Below, one piece after another: positions 1-6,184 of a stretch of 13,473 nt of DNA. The notes under the pieces were generated by a model. That model was not told the origin of the DNA. It saw only the letters and a program-made list of their open reading frames with translations, and made no database searches. The translations under genes and the position numbers were made by a program. The stretch's first letter is position 1, and each line of letters begins with the position of its first letter. Source of the stretch: JBDTMT01 sp033764095 (GTDB lineage Bacteria; Desulfobacterota; Binatia; HRBIN30; CADEER01); the NCBI GenBank assembly GCA_033764095.1, contig JANRJF010000297.1:1-13473 (forward strand), in the 5' to 3' direction.

Positions 1-194
1 CAGACGCGCGGTTTGTCGTAGCCGTGGTTGACCTTCCACTGCGCGATCGCCTCGGGCATCGCCTTGTCGCCGAGCGCCTTGCGCGCCACGTCGTCGGGCG
101 TCGCGACCAGGAAGAACAGCCCGAACAGCAGCAGCAGCACGCCGACGACGGTGAGCGCGCCGTAGGCCAGGCGACGAGCGAGGTAGCGCAGCAT
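1..194 (-). CDS. ABC transporter permease, DppB-like, N-terminal fragment
   Basis: This is the first 64 codons of an inner-membrane permease; the rest lies beyond the left edge. The translation opens MLRYLARRLAYGALTVVGV and continues through a strongly hydrophobic segment (about residues 9-32) to a TPDDVARKALGDKA stretch. That is the usual start of DppB/OppB-type permeases: a short basic N-terminus, TM1, then a periplasmic segment. It follows the substrate-binding protein on the same strand with 55 bp between stop and start, the normal order for peptide/opine/nickel ABC importers (binding protein, permease B, permease C, ATPases). The ATG at 194 is chosen because it begins the arginine-rich leader just before TM1. 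No purine-rich Shine-Dalgarno sequence sits next to it (the minus strand reads CCTCCTCCC there). The only complement to 16S rRNA is the GGTGA at the end of the adjoining inverted repeat, 11 nt upstream. The transported substrate cannot be told from this fragment. Confidence 0.85.
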   Translation of the reverse strand, partial: MLRYLARRLAYGALTVVGVLLLLFGLFFLVATPDDVARKALGDKAMPEAIAQWKVNHGYDKPRV

Positions 195-204
195 GGGAGG
201 AGGA

Positions 205-289
205 TTCACCACAGAGACACAGAGGCGCGGAGGTCGGAGAAGAGAACGCTCACCGCTGCTTCTCCGTGTCTCTGTGCCTTTGTGGTGAA
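205..289. repeat. Inverted repeat element, octamer family A, copy 1
   Basis: Two 29-nt arms (205-233 and 261-289) pair with 24 of 29 positions identical, around a 27-nt loop. The ends are TTCACCAC and GTGGTGAA. Each arm is made of degenerate 8-bp units of the type ACRGAGRC (ACAGAGAC, ACAGAGGC, GCGGAGG in the left arm). The stop codon of the substrate-binding gene lies in the loop, and the permease start is 10 nt beyond the outer edge, so the element fills the gap inside the ABC operon. A second, diverged copy is at 11306-11398. Similar repeats occur between genes of many environmental bacteria (from memory); I know of no assigned function. Confidence 0.85.
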
Positions 290-2295
290 AGTCTGTGGAT
301 GACGCCGCCGAGGACGACGCACGCGAGCAGCGCGTACGCCGGCCAGCGGATCGGCGCGTTCCAGGCGATGCGTTCGCTGGCGCGGCGCGGCGGGTCGAGG
401 TCCCAGTATTTGTAGGTCTGGATCGACATCGCCGGCGGCTTCACGTTGGTCAGCCAGCCGTGATGGATGGCGTAGTCCTCCGGGTAGAAGAGCGGGATCC
501 ACGGCGCCTGCTGCTCCAGCAGGTCGAGCATGTCGCCGATCAGCGCGGTGCGCGCGGCGTCGTTCGGCATGCTGCGCATGCGCTCGAACAGGGCATCGTA
601 TCTGGGGTCGGCGAAGTTGGCGGTGTTGGGGCCGCCGCTCGCGGTGCGGCTCATCGGTCCATAGAGCAGGAACAGGAAGTTCTCCGGATCGGGATAGTCG
701 GCGACCCAGCCCCAGTAGAAGATCTGGTAGGCGCCGCGCCGCACCTTGTCCTGGAACTGGTTGTAATCGGTGGCGGCGATCTCGACGTCGAGCCCGATGC
801 GCTTCCAGGCGTCGGCCAGGAACTGGAACATGAGCAGCCCGCGCGCCGAGGTGTCGGAGACGTCGAAGGTCAGGTGCAGCGGCTTACCGGTGGCGGGGTC
901 GATGCCGTTCGGGTAGCCGGCGGCGGCGAGGCGTTCGGCGGCGCGGGCGAGATCGGGCTGGCGCCACGGGTTCTGGTACGCCGGGTCGTAGCCGAAGATG
1001 CCGGGCGGCAGCGGCGACTGCGCCGCCAGGCCGCGGCCGTTGGTGAACAGGCGCAGGAACTCCTCGGCGTCGATCGCCAGGCTCATCGCCTGGCGCAGTG
1101 CCGCGCCGCGCTCGCCGGCGGCGCTGCCGAGCACCGGGTCGTCCATGTTGAAGCCGAGGTAGTAGACGCCGGCGGTGACGGTCTTCTCCAGCTCCATGCC
1201 GCGCGCGGCGGCGTCGGCGCTGAGCGCGCCCTTGCGCACCAGGCGGTCGAAGCTTTCGCGGATGATCGGCGACGTGTCGTAGTAGCCCTGCATGAACTTG
1301 ATGAATGCCGGCACCGATTCGGGGTCGCGGCGGAACTCGATGCGGTCGAGGACCGGCAGCGGCTGGCCGGCGGCGGCGAGCAGGCCCTCGGCGCGATCCG
1401 CGGCGGTGCCGTCGCTCGGGTAGACGGCGCCCGGCGCGCGCCACTCGGGGTGGCGGAGGCCATACCAGTCGTCGTTGCGCTCCAGCACGATGCGGCTCAG
1501 GCGGTCGTAGCGCGCCAGGCGGAACGGCCCGGTGCCGACCGGATGGTCGGCGAGGTTGTCGCGCCCGTCCTCGCCGTCGTAGGTCGCCACCGCCTCCCAC
1601 GGCAGCGGCGCGGTGAACGGCATGGCGAACCAGTAGAGGATCTGCGGATAGGCGGCGCTGAGCTCGACCTCGAGCGTGCGCGCGTCCAGCGCGCGCACGC
1701 CGGCGATGCCGCCGACGCGCGCGTACTGCTCGTGCGCCGGCAGTGCGGCGAAGGCGGGGTCGTTCCTGCGCGCCTGCTCGAGCCGTTCGCCGAAGGCATC
1801 CAGGTCGTGGATCTTGGCGAAGGTGTCGATGACCGGACTGCCGACCGCCGGGTCGCCGATGCGCTGCAGGCTGAAGGCGACGTCGGCGGCGGTGACGGTG
1901 CGCGTCGTGCGGTTCGCGCCGCCGAGCCCGAACGACGGGTCGGAGTGGAAGCGCAGGTCGGGGCGCAGCGTGAAGCGGTAGACGACGTGCCCGTTGGGCT
2001 GCGGCGCGGCCTCCGGCACCGCCTCGGCGAGACCCGGGATGAGGCGATATGGCCGCTCCAGGTAGGCGTACTCGAGCAGCGCGTCGAAGACGTTGCCGAG
2101 CACGCTGTGGTCGATGACCGTGTACGCCACCTGCGGATCGAGCGTCTTCGGCGGCTGGCTGAAGGCGACGTAGAGCACCTTCGCGTCGGCGTCGGCGTCG
2201 GGGTACGGATTGTTCGTGCAGGCGGCGAGCAGCAGTGCCAGCGCGGCGGACAGACCGGGCAAGCGGGAGGTCTTGGCGCGGCGGCGGCCGATCAT
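250..2295 (-). CDS. ABC transporter substrate-binding lipoprotein, family 5 (peptide/opine type)
   Basis: This 681-residue protein is a periplasmic family-5 solute-binding protein (SBP_bac_5, OppA/DppA type) that captures a ligand for the adjacent permease. The leader MIGRRRAKTSR is followed by a hydrophobic core and the lipobox LLAAC, giving lipidation at Cys26 with Thr at +2. The family fold begins near residue 40 (LYVAFSQPPKTLDPQ) and includes the VGTGPFRLARYD and YNQFQDKVRRGAYQIFYWGW blocks typical of the family. At 681 residues it is longer than the usual 500-550. An unusual C-terminal hydrophobic segment (about 651-667, WPAYALLACVVLGGVIH) could be a second membrane anchor. The final residues (SPQRHRDTEKQR) and the stop codon come from the inverted repeat at 205-289. 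The ATG at 2295 is required to keep the basic region before the lipobox; its start is only 14 bp from that of the divergent stress protein. The ligand is not predictable. Confidence 0.9.
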   Translation of the reverse strand: MIGRRRAKTSRLPGLSAALALLLAACTNNPYPDADADAKVLYVAFSQPPKTLDPQVAYTVIDHSVLGNVFDALLEYAYLERPYRLIPGLAEAVPEAAPQPNGHVVYRFTLRPDLRFHSDPSFGLGGANRTTRTVTAADVAFSLQRIGDPAVGSPVIDTFAKIHDLDAFGERLEQARRNDPAFAALPAHEQYARVGGIAGVRALDARTLEVELSAAYPQILYWFAMPFTAPLPWEAVATYDGEDGRDNLADHPVGTGPFRLARYDRLSRIVLERNDDWYGLRHPEWRAPGAVYPSDGTAADRAEGLLAAAGQPLPVLDRIEFRRDPESVPAFIKFMQGYYDTSPIIRESFDRLVRKGALSADAAARGMELEKTVTAGVYYLGFNMDDPVLGSAAGERGAALRQAMSLAIDAEEFLRLFTNGRGLAAQSPLPPGIFGYDPAYQNPWRQPDLARAAERLAAAGYPNGIDPATGKPLHLTFDVSDTSARGLLMFQFLADAWKRIGLDVEIAATDYNQFQDKVRRGAYQIFYWGWVADYPDPENFLFLLYGPMSRTASGGPNTANFADPRYDALFERMRSMPNDAARTALIGDMLDLLEQQAPWIPLFYPEDYAIHHGWLTNVKPPAMSIQTYKYWDLDPPRRASERIAWNAPIRWPAYALLACVVLGGVIHRLSPQRHRDTEKQR

Positions 2296-2309
2296 CTATG
2301 CGTGCCGCT

Positions 2310-2765
2310 ATGACGCAGAGCTTCCAGGGCTACAAGCGCATCCTGCTGCCGATCGACTTCTCCGATCACTGCACGCGCGCGGCGATGCAGGCGGCATGGC
2401 TGGCGCAGCAGTCCGGCGGCGTCGTGCATCTCGCGCACGTGGTCACCAATCCGCTCGACCCGATCTACGAGCCCGACAAGGTCGAACACTGGGTGGTGGT
2501 CGAGCACGCCGATCGCAAGGCGCGCGAGCTGCTCGATGGCGTCGCGGCGAGCTGCCTGCCGGAGGCCTGTCCGCGCGAGCTGCACGTGCTGGCCGGGGAT
2601 CCCTACGCGCGCCTGATGGAGCTGGCGGGCAAGCTCGACGCCGACCTGATCGTCACCTCGACGCACGGCAGCAGCAACATCGCCCACCTGGTGATGGGCA
2701 GCGTGGCGGAGAAGATCGCCCGCCACGCCACCTGCGCGGTGATGCTGGTGCGAATCGAGCGGTGA
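2310..2765 (+). CDS. Universal stress protein, UspA family
   Basis: This is a 151-residue single-domain Usp protein, the usual length. The first strand YKRILLPIDFS carries the Asp16 that contacts adenine nucleotide in ATP-binding Usps. The C-terminal phosphate loop reads STHG, nine residues, then GS (about 117-131). Compared with the G-x-x-G-x9-G-S motif of MJ0577, the first Gly is Ser and the other two are kept, so nucleotide binding remains plausible. The C-terminus VMLVRIER is the expected last strand. Usp proteins are cytoplasmic, dimeric and usually stress-induced; the target is unknown. I take the ATG at 2310 because it puts the normal short lead before strand 1; the in-frame ATG at 2298 is the alternative. 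Neither has a clear Shine-Dalgarno sequence. The gene is divergent from the binding-protein gene with almost no space between, so its promoter must lie inside that coding region. Confidence 0.9.
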   Translation: MTQSFQGYKRILLPIDFSDHCTRAAMQAAWLAQQSGGVVHLAHVVTNPLDPIYEPDKVEHWVVVEHADRKARELLDGVAASCLPEACPRELHVLAGDPYARLMELAGKLDADLIVTSTHGSSNIAHLVMGSVAEKIARHATCAVMLVRIER

Positions 2766-2903
2766 GAAAGCGATGAGCGATGAGCGGTCACTGATGAGTG
2801 ATGCGCGATGAGCGACGAGCGATGAGTGGCGGTGGCCGAAATGTCCGACCGCATCGCTCATCGCTCGTCGCTCATCGCTCGTCGCTCGTCGCTCATCGCT
2901 TCC
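2766..2903. repeat. Inverted repeat element, heptamer family B, copy 1
   Basis: Starting one base after the stress-protein stop, the left arm (2766 to about 2830) consists of GATGAGC/GACGAGC heptamers with several decayed units. The right arm (2851-2903) is the same in reverse, GCTCATC/GCTCGTC, and is nearly perfect. The ends are GAAAGCGATGAGC and GCTCATCGCTTCC. The unrelated central loop is about 17 nt (GGCCGAAATGTCCGACC). The right arm runs directly into the alpha/beta hydrolase reading frame and is translated as RSSLVAHRSSLVAHR if the only available start codons are used. It shares end motifs with the larger copy at 6185-6396. Confidence 0.85.
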
Positions 2904-3748
2904 TAGTCGCCAACCGCCTACGCCATCACCTCCTCGAGTGGGGCGCGGGCGAGCGCGTGCTGCTGCTCTGCCACGGTTTCCTGGAGCACGCGCACGTCTG
3001 GAGCTGGGTGGCGCCGCGGCTGGCGGAGGCGGGCTGGCACGTCTACGCGCTCGACTGGCGCGGGCACGGCCAGTCGGCGTGGGTCGGCGCCGGCGGCTAC
3101 TACCACTTCGCCGACTACATCGCCGACCTGGGCGGCATCATCCGCCAGCTCGGCGGCCGCGTCGCGCTGGTCGGCCACTCGATGGGCGGCAACGCGACGG
3201 TGCTGTACGCCGGCACCGAGCCCGAGCGCCTCAGTGCGCTGGTGTCGATCGAAGGGCTCGGGCCGCCCGGTGCCGACTTCGCCGACGCACCGTCGCGCTA
3301 CGTCGTCTGGCTGGAGGATCTCGAGCGCAGCGCCGCGCGCGGCCGCCCGCGCTTCACGCTCGCCGAGGCGAGGACCCGCCTGCGCCAGCGCTATCCGCGC
3401 CTGGCCGACGCCGCGCTGGCGCTGCTCGCCGAGCACGGCAGCGAGGAACTGGACGGCGCCCGTACCTGGCGCTTCGATCCGCTGCATCAGACCCGTTCGC
3501 CGCAGCCGTTCTACGCCGAGCAGGGCCGCGCCTTCTGGCGGCGCGTCAGCTGCCCGGTGCTCTACGTCGCCGGCGACGCCAGCGACATCCGCTATCCCGA
3601 CGACCTGCTCGCCGACCGCCTCGCGACGTTGCGCGCCCGCCGCGCCGTCATCGCCGGCAGCGGCCATCATCCGCATCTGGAGCAGCCCGAGGCGCTGGCG
3701 CAGCTGCTGATCGACTTCCTGACGCCAGCGATGGGCGACGAGCGATGA
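2822..3748 (+). CDS. Alpha/beta hydrolase
   Basis: This is a cytoplasmic alpha/beta-hydrolase-fold enzyme of 308 residues from this start. From the chosen start, the oxyanion-hole segment LLLCHGFLEHAHVW is followed by DWRGHGQS, the nucleophile elbow GHSMGG (Ser120), the acid loop GDASDI (Asp255) and the histidine loop SGHHPHLEQPE (His282). The triad is therefore complete. The lid region DLERSAARGRPRFTLAEAR resembles esterase-like and related hydrolases, but the substrate cannot be assigned. The conserved part begins only at FLVANRLRHHLLEWG. Everything upstream in frame is repeat element B, and the sole start codons (GTG 2798, ATG 2801, ATG 2822) all lie inside it, with no convincing Shine-Dalgarno sequence. 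The C-terminus MGDER and stop are also built from the same heptamer. The ATG at 2822 is a guess among these. Confidence 0.85.
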   Translation: MSGGGRNVRPHRSSLVAHRSSLVAHRFLVANRLRHHLLEWGAGERVLLLCHGFLEHAHVWSWVAPRLAEAGWHVYALDWRGHGQSAWVGAGGYYHFADYIADLGGIIRQLGGRVALVGHSMGGNATVLYAGTEPERLSALVSIEGLGPPGADFADAPSRYVVWLEDLERSAARGRPRFTLAEARTRLRQRYPRLADAALALLAEHGSEELDGARTWRFDPLHQTRSPQPFYAEQGRAFWRRVSCPVLYVAGDASDIRYPDDLLADRLATLRARRAVIAGSGHHPHLEQPEALAQLLIDFLTPAMGDER

Positions 3749-3757
3749 GCGATGACG
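3730..3757. repeat. Short family B heptamer array
   Basis: Four consecutive heptamers (GATGGGC, GACGAGC, GATGAGC, GATGACG) form a small single-armed copy of the family seen at 2766-2903 and 6185-6396. The hydrolase stop (3746-3748) is inside it, so the protein ends in repeat-encoded residues MGDER. No matching reverse arm is evident. Further on there are only short hairpins (GCGATG/CATCGC at 3785-3804, and CCGTGTCGGA pairing with 3864-3873), which I do not assign to the family. Confidence 0.65.
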
Positions 3758-3902
3758 GTGCGCAACGACCGGTGAGTGCCGAGCGCGATGGGGGCGGACA
3801 TCGCCCGTGTCGGACCTGACAACGTAGGGACCCCGCAACCAACAACCGGCTCCGTTGCCCCGTTCGGACACGGCTGGTAATCCCCACCCACCCCCTTCCC
3901 GC

Positions 3903-3907
3903 AGGAG
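3903..3907 (+). promoter_or_regulatory. Shine-Dalgarno site of acyl-CoA dehydrogenase
   Basis: AGGAG lies 8 nt before the ATG at 3916 and fixes that start. The 150 bp upstream shows no clear sigma-70 hexamer pair that I would defend. Confidence 0.7.
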
Positions 3908-3915
3908 TACCGCAC

Positions 3916-5067
3916 ATGGATTTCACCCTTTCGGCCGACGACCGGCTGCTGCAGCAGTCGGTGCGCGACTTCATCGAGCAGCAGGGCAATTCCGGCTGGC
4001 AGGAGATCGAGCGCACCGACACGCTGCCGAAGGCGCTGATCGAGGGCGCGCGCGACGTCGGCTTGCTCGGTCTGTCGATTCCGCAGGAGTACGGCGGGCT
4101 CGGGTTGTCGGTGGTGCAGAAGACGCTCTGCCACGAGATGCTCGGGCGCGGGCCGTGGGGGCTGGCGAGCTTCATCAGCGTGCACACCGGCATCGGCTGC
4201 GTCGGCATCGTGCGCTTCGGCAACGCCGCGCAGAAGCAGCGCTACCTGCCGAAGATGGCGACCGGTGAGTGGATCGGCTCGTTCGCGCTCACCGAGCCGC
4301 AGTCGGGCTCCGACGCCGCCGGCCTGCAGACGCGCGCCGAACGCAAAGGCGACGGCTACGTCCTGAACGGCCACAAGACGTTCATCACCAACGCGCCGCG
4401 CGCGCACCACTTCGTCACCTTCGCGCGCACCAGCGCCGGCATCTCGGCGTTCATCGTCGACGCCGACTCGCCCGGCGTGTCGATCGGCCAGGTGTTCAAC
4501 ACCACCGGCCACCGCGGCTCGCAGATCTCCGAGGTGGTGTTCGAGGACGCCCGCATCCCCGCCGAAGCGCTGATCGGCGAGGAGGGCAAGGGCATGGATT
4601 ACGCCAAGCGCTGCCTGTCGGAAGGGCGCACGACGCTGAGCGCGCGCTGCGTCGGCACCGGGCAGAAGGCGCTGGAGCTGGCGGTCGAGTACGCCGAGCA
4701 GCGCAAGACCTTCGGCAAGCCGCTGATCGAGCACCAGGCGCTGGCCTTCCGGCTGGCGCAGATGAGCGCCCGCACCGAGGCGGCGCGGTTGGTGGTCTAT
4801 CGCTCGGCGTGGATTCTCGACCAGGGCGGGCAGGCGATCCGCGAATCGTCGACGGCCAAGTATCTCGCCGCCGAGGGTGCCTGGCAGACGGTCGACGACG
4901 CGCTGCAGATCTTCGGCGGCTACGGCTACATCCAGGGCGAGTACATGATCGACCGCCTCTGGCGCGATCTGCGCGTCGCGCGCGTCTACGACGGCTCCAG
5001 CGAGGTGCAGCAGATCGTCATCGCCGGCCGGCTGCGCAAGGGCGACGTCGAGACGGCGTGGGGCTGA
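3916..5067 (+). CDS. Acyl-CoA dehydrogenase
   Basis: This is a 383-residue FAD-dependent acyl-CoA dehydrogenase, the normal family length, which would oxidise an acyl-CoA to the trans-2-enoyl-CoA and pass electrons to ETF. The N-terminal helical domain is followed by the flavin/substrate motif FALTEPQSGSD (about 123-133), the middle beta domain with GHKTFITNAPRAHHFVTFART, and the C-terminal helical domain with the EQRKTFGKPLIEHQAL block (about 261-276) and IFGGYGYIQGEYMIDRLWRD. The residue at the usual catalytic base is Asp359 (RVYDGSSEVQQ), where short- and medium-chain enzymes have Glu (YEGT). The alternative Glu used by isovaleryl- and long-chain enzymes is also missing, because the LSEGRTT helix has Gly before Arg. 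Activity is still plausible, since Asp is conservative. The start is supported by AGGAG 8 nt upstream. The gene stands alone, and its chain-length preference is unknown. Confidence 0.92.
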   Translation: MDFTLSADDRLLQQSVRDFIEQQGNSGWQEIERTDTLPKALIEGARDVGLLGLSIPQEYGGLGLSVVQKTLCHEMLGRGPWGLASFISVHTGIGCVGIVRFGNAAQKQRYLPKMATGEWIGSFALTEPQSGSDAAGLQTRAERKGDGYVLNGHKTFITNAPRAHHFVTFARTSAGISAFIVDADSPGVSIGQVFNTTGHRGSQISEVVFEDARIPAEALIGEEGKGMDYAKRCLSEGRTTLSARCVGTGQKALELAVEYAEQRKTFGKPLIEHQALAFRLAQMSARTEAARLVVYRSAWILDQGGQAIRESSTAKYLAAEGAWQTVDDALQIFGGYGYIQGEYMIDRLWRDLRVARVYDGSSEVQQIVIAGRLRKGDVETAWG

Positions 5068-5072
5068 GTTGG

Positions 5073-5174
5073 GACTGCCTGGCTGCCAGGCTGGCCCGCG
5101 TTTCAGGGGAGGCACGAGGGAGTGGGGGGGCGCGCCTCGACCCTGAGCCGCGAACAGCCTGACAGCCAACAGCC
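5073..5174. repeat. Inverted repeat element, heptamer family D, between convergent stops
   Basis: The outer arms 5073-5099 and 5150-5174 pair imperfectly, about 20 of 27 columns with two single-base gaps. An inner stem continues (5103-5113 with 5134-5146, TCAGGG..GAGGC against GCCTCGACCCTGA). Read on the minus strand, the arms are GGCTGTT-type heptamers (GGCTGTT, GGCTGTC, AGGCTGTT). The left arm alone also forms a perfect GCCTGG-CTG-CCAGGC hairpin (5077-5091). The element lies 5 nt from each of two convergent stop codons and could act as a shared terminator, though no U-run follows. Confidence 0.65.
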
Positions 5175-5179
5175 TCGCC

Positions 5180-5431
5180 TTACTGCGTCTTGTGCTTGGG
5201 GTTCGGATTCGCCGCCGAGGCCATCGCCTGCTGGCAGTGGTTGACGGACTTCTGCGACACCTTGAGCTCCTTCGCCACGTCGGCGGGCGTCTTGCCGCTC
5301 GCCAGCGCCGCGTCGATCTTCTTGCAGGAGCCGGTGTGCTTGCCGGGCATGGTGGCGAACGCCGGCGCGCCGCTCAGCGCGGCGGCGATCAGCAGCGATG
5401 CAGCGGTGATCATCAGACGGTTGCGGTTCAT
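5180..5431 (-). CDS. Small secreted protein with two cysteines and an HTH-like segment
   Basis: This 83-residue protein has a clear Sec signal peptide (MNRNR, then a hydrophobic core to GAPAFA, cleavage after about Ala26), leaving a mature chain of about 57 residues. The mature part has a lysine-rich start with Cys36 (KHTGSCKK) and Cys66 (VNHCQQ), which could form a disulfide in the periplasm. Between them, residues 46-65 (KTPADVAKELKVSQKSVNHC) read like a helix-turn-helix of the resolvase or sigma-region-4 type, which is odd in an exported protein. The tail is polar and lysine-rich. The start is well fixed by AAGGAGGT 7 nt upstream. The gene overlaps the end of the preceding minus-strand gene by 4 bp (ATGA), which suggests translational coupling. 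I do not recognise a named family. Confidence 0.8.
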   Translation of the reverse strand: MNRNRLMITAASLLIAAALSGAPAFATMPGKHTGSCKKIDAALASGKTPADVAKELKVSQKSVNHCQQAMASAANPNPKHKTQ

Positions 5432-6051
5432 GGGATCGACCTCCTTGGGTTGAAGAACCGTTGCTGACGAGACTGAGCAACGCCGATGCCAGGCTCGAAA
5501 TGGCGCACCGGCGCCGGGCTCGGCGTGCCGTGCCCGGCGCGAGCGAGGCAGAATGTCCCACCCGCCTGTGTCGTTCGATCCGCGCGCGGCACGCTCGGCA
5601 GCTCGGAGCCGGCGCGGTGAACGACGACGCGGCCGCGCGCGCCGGTGAGCCAGGCGAGGCGTTCGGTCAGCCCGGCCAGTTGCGCGTCGCTGAGATCGTC
5701 GGGCGCGACCACGTCCACCAGGGTGCCCTCGGCGGCGTGGCGCAGGTCCTCCGCCAGCGCGGCGGTGAACTCCGGCGTCAGCGCGCCGATGCGGATCATC
5801 GTCACGCCGCGACTGCGCAGCCGCGCGCGCAGGTAGCAGCCGTCGCCGATCGCCGCCACCAGCGTGTCGCGCAGCAGGCGCAGCAGGTCGGCGTAGCTCT
5901 GCATCGCGCGCAGTCGGTAGCGCGGCGGCTTGATGCCGAGGCGCTCGGCCAGGGCCAGCGCCAGATCGATCAACGGCAGGGCGTGCAGATCCGTTTCATC
6001 GAGGCCGAGCTGCTCGGCCGCCAGCGCGCGCACATACCGGTCGGGTTTCAT
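5428..6051 (-). CDS. Hypothetical protein, 207 residues
   Basis: I do not recognise this protein. Residues 1-65 (MKPDRYVRALAAEQLG to DLLRLLRDTL) are alpha-helical by composition and loosely resemble an acyl-carrier-like helical bundle, but without the DSL serine needed for a phosphopantetheine arm. Residues 83-146 (VTMIRIGALTPEFTAAL to GRVVVHR) alternate strand and helix in a small alpha/beta pattern. There is no signal peptide or membrane segment. From about residue 158 (RTTQAGGTF) codon third positions lose their G/C bias and the tail becomes low-complexity, so the last 50 residues may be read-through of former intergenic DNA; a 9-bp GC stem (5511-5519/5532-5540) lies within it. The ATG at 6051 is preferred over the upstream 6093 start because GGGAGGA sits 6 nt before it. 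The stop overlaps the start of the secreted-protein gene by 4 bp. Confidence 0.65.
   Translation of the reverse strand: MKPDRYVRALAAEQLGLDETDLHALPLIDLALALAERLGIKPPRYRLRAMQSYADLLRLLRDTLVAAIGDGCYLRARLRSRGVTMIRIGALTPEFTAALAEDLRHAAEGTLVDVVAPDDLSDAQLAGLTERLAWLTGARGRVVVHRAGSELPSVPRADRTTQAGGTFCLARAGHGTPSPAPVRHFEPGIGVAQSRQQRFFNPRRSIP
5439..5446 (-). promoter_or_regulatory. Strong Shine-Dalgarno site of the small secreted protein
   Basis: The minus strand reads AAGGAGGT, a full match to the anti-Shine-Dalgarno core, 7 nt before the ATG at 5431. It is the strongest ribosome-binding site in the window and implies a well-translated product. It lies inside the last codons of the upstream gene. Confidence 0.85.
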
Positions 6052-6057
6052 CAGGAA

Positions 6058-6064
6058 TCCTCCC
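6058..6064 (-). promoter_or_regulatory. Shine-Dalgarno site deciding the 6051 start
   Basis: The minus strand reads GGGAGGA 6 nt before the ATG at 6051. It would be inside the coding region if the longer frame from 6093 were used, so it supports the shorter protein. Confidence 0.65.
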
Positions 6065-6184
6065 GGCGAGCGCCTGAGCAACCCGCAGACCAACCCCGCC
6101 GACCCCCGCGCCCGGTCGCGCGGCCTTCTCCGAGCCGCCGTTCAGCGAGGCATCAGGTCCCAGCAGTGAGGCAAAAGGACAGCG

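Noticed and set aside
295..2313. A 672-codon open frame on plus, opposite the binding-protein gene
   Set aside because: It is antisense to a clear family-5 binding protein, its translation is Arg/Gly/Val-rich with no motif, and long antisense frames are expected at this GC content.
3785..3873. Small hairpins before the acyl-CoA dehydrogenase (GCGATG/CATCGC and CCGTGTCGGA with its partner at 3864)
   Set aside because: Short stems are common at this GC content, and there is no second copy or repeat unit to support an operator or element.
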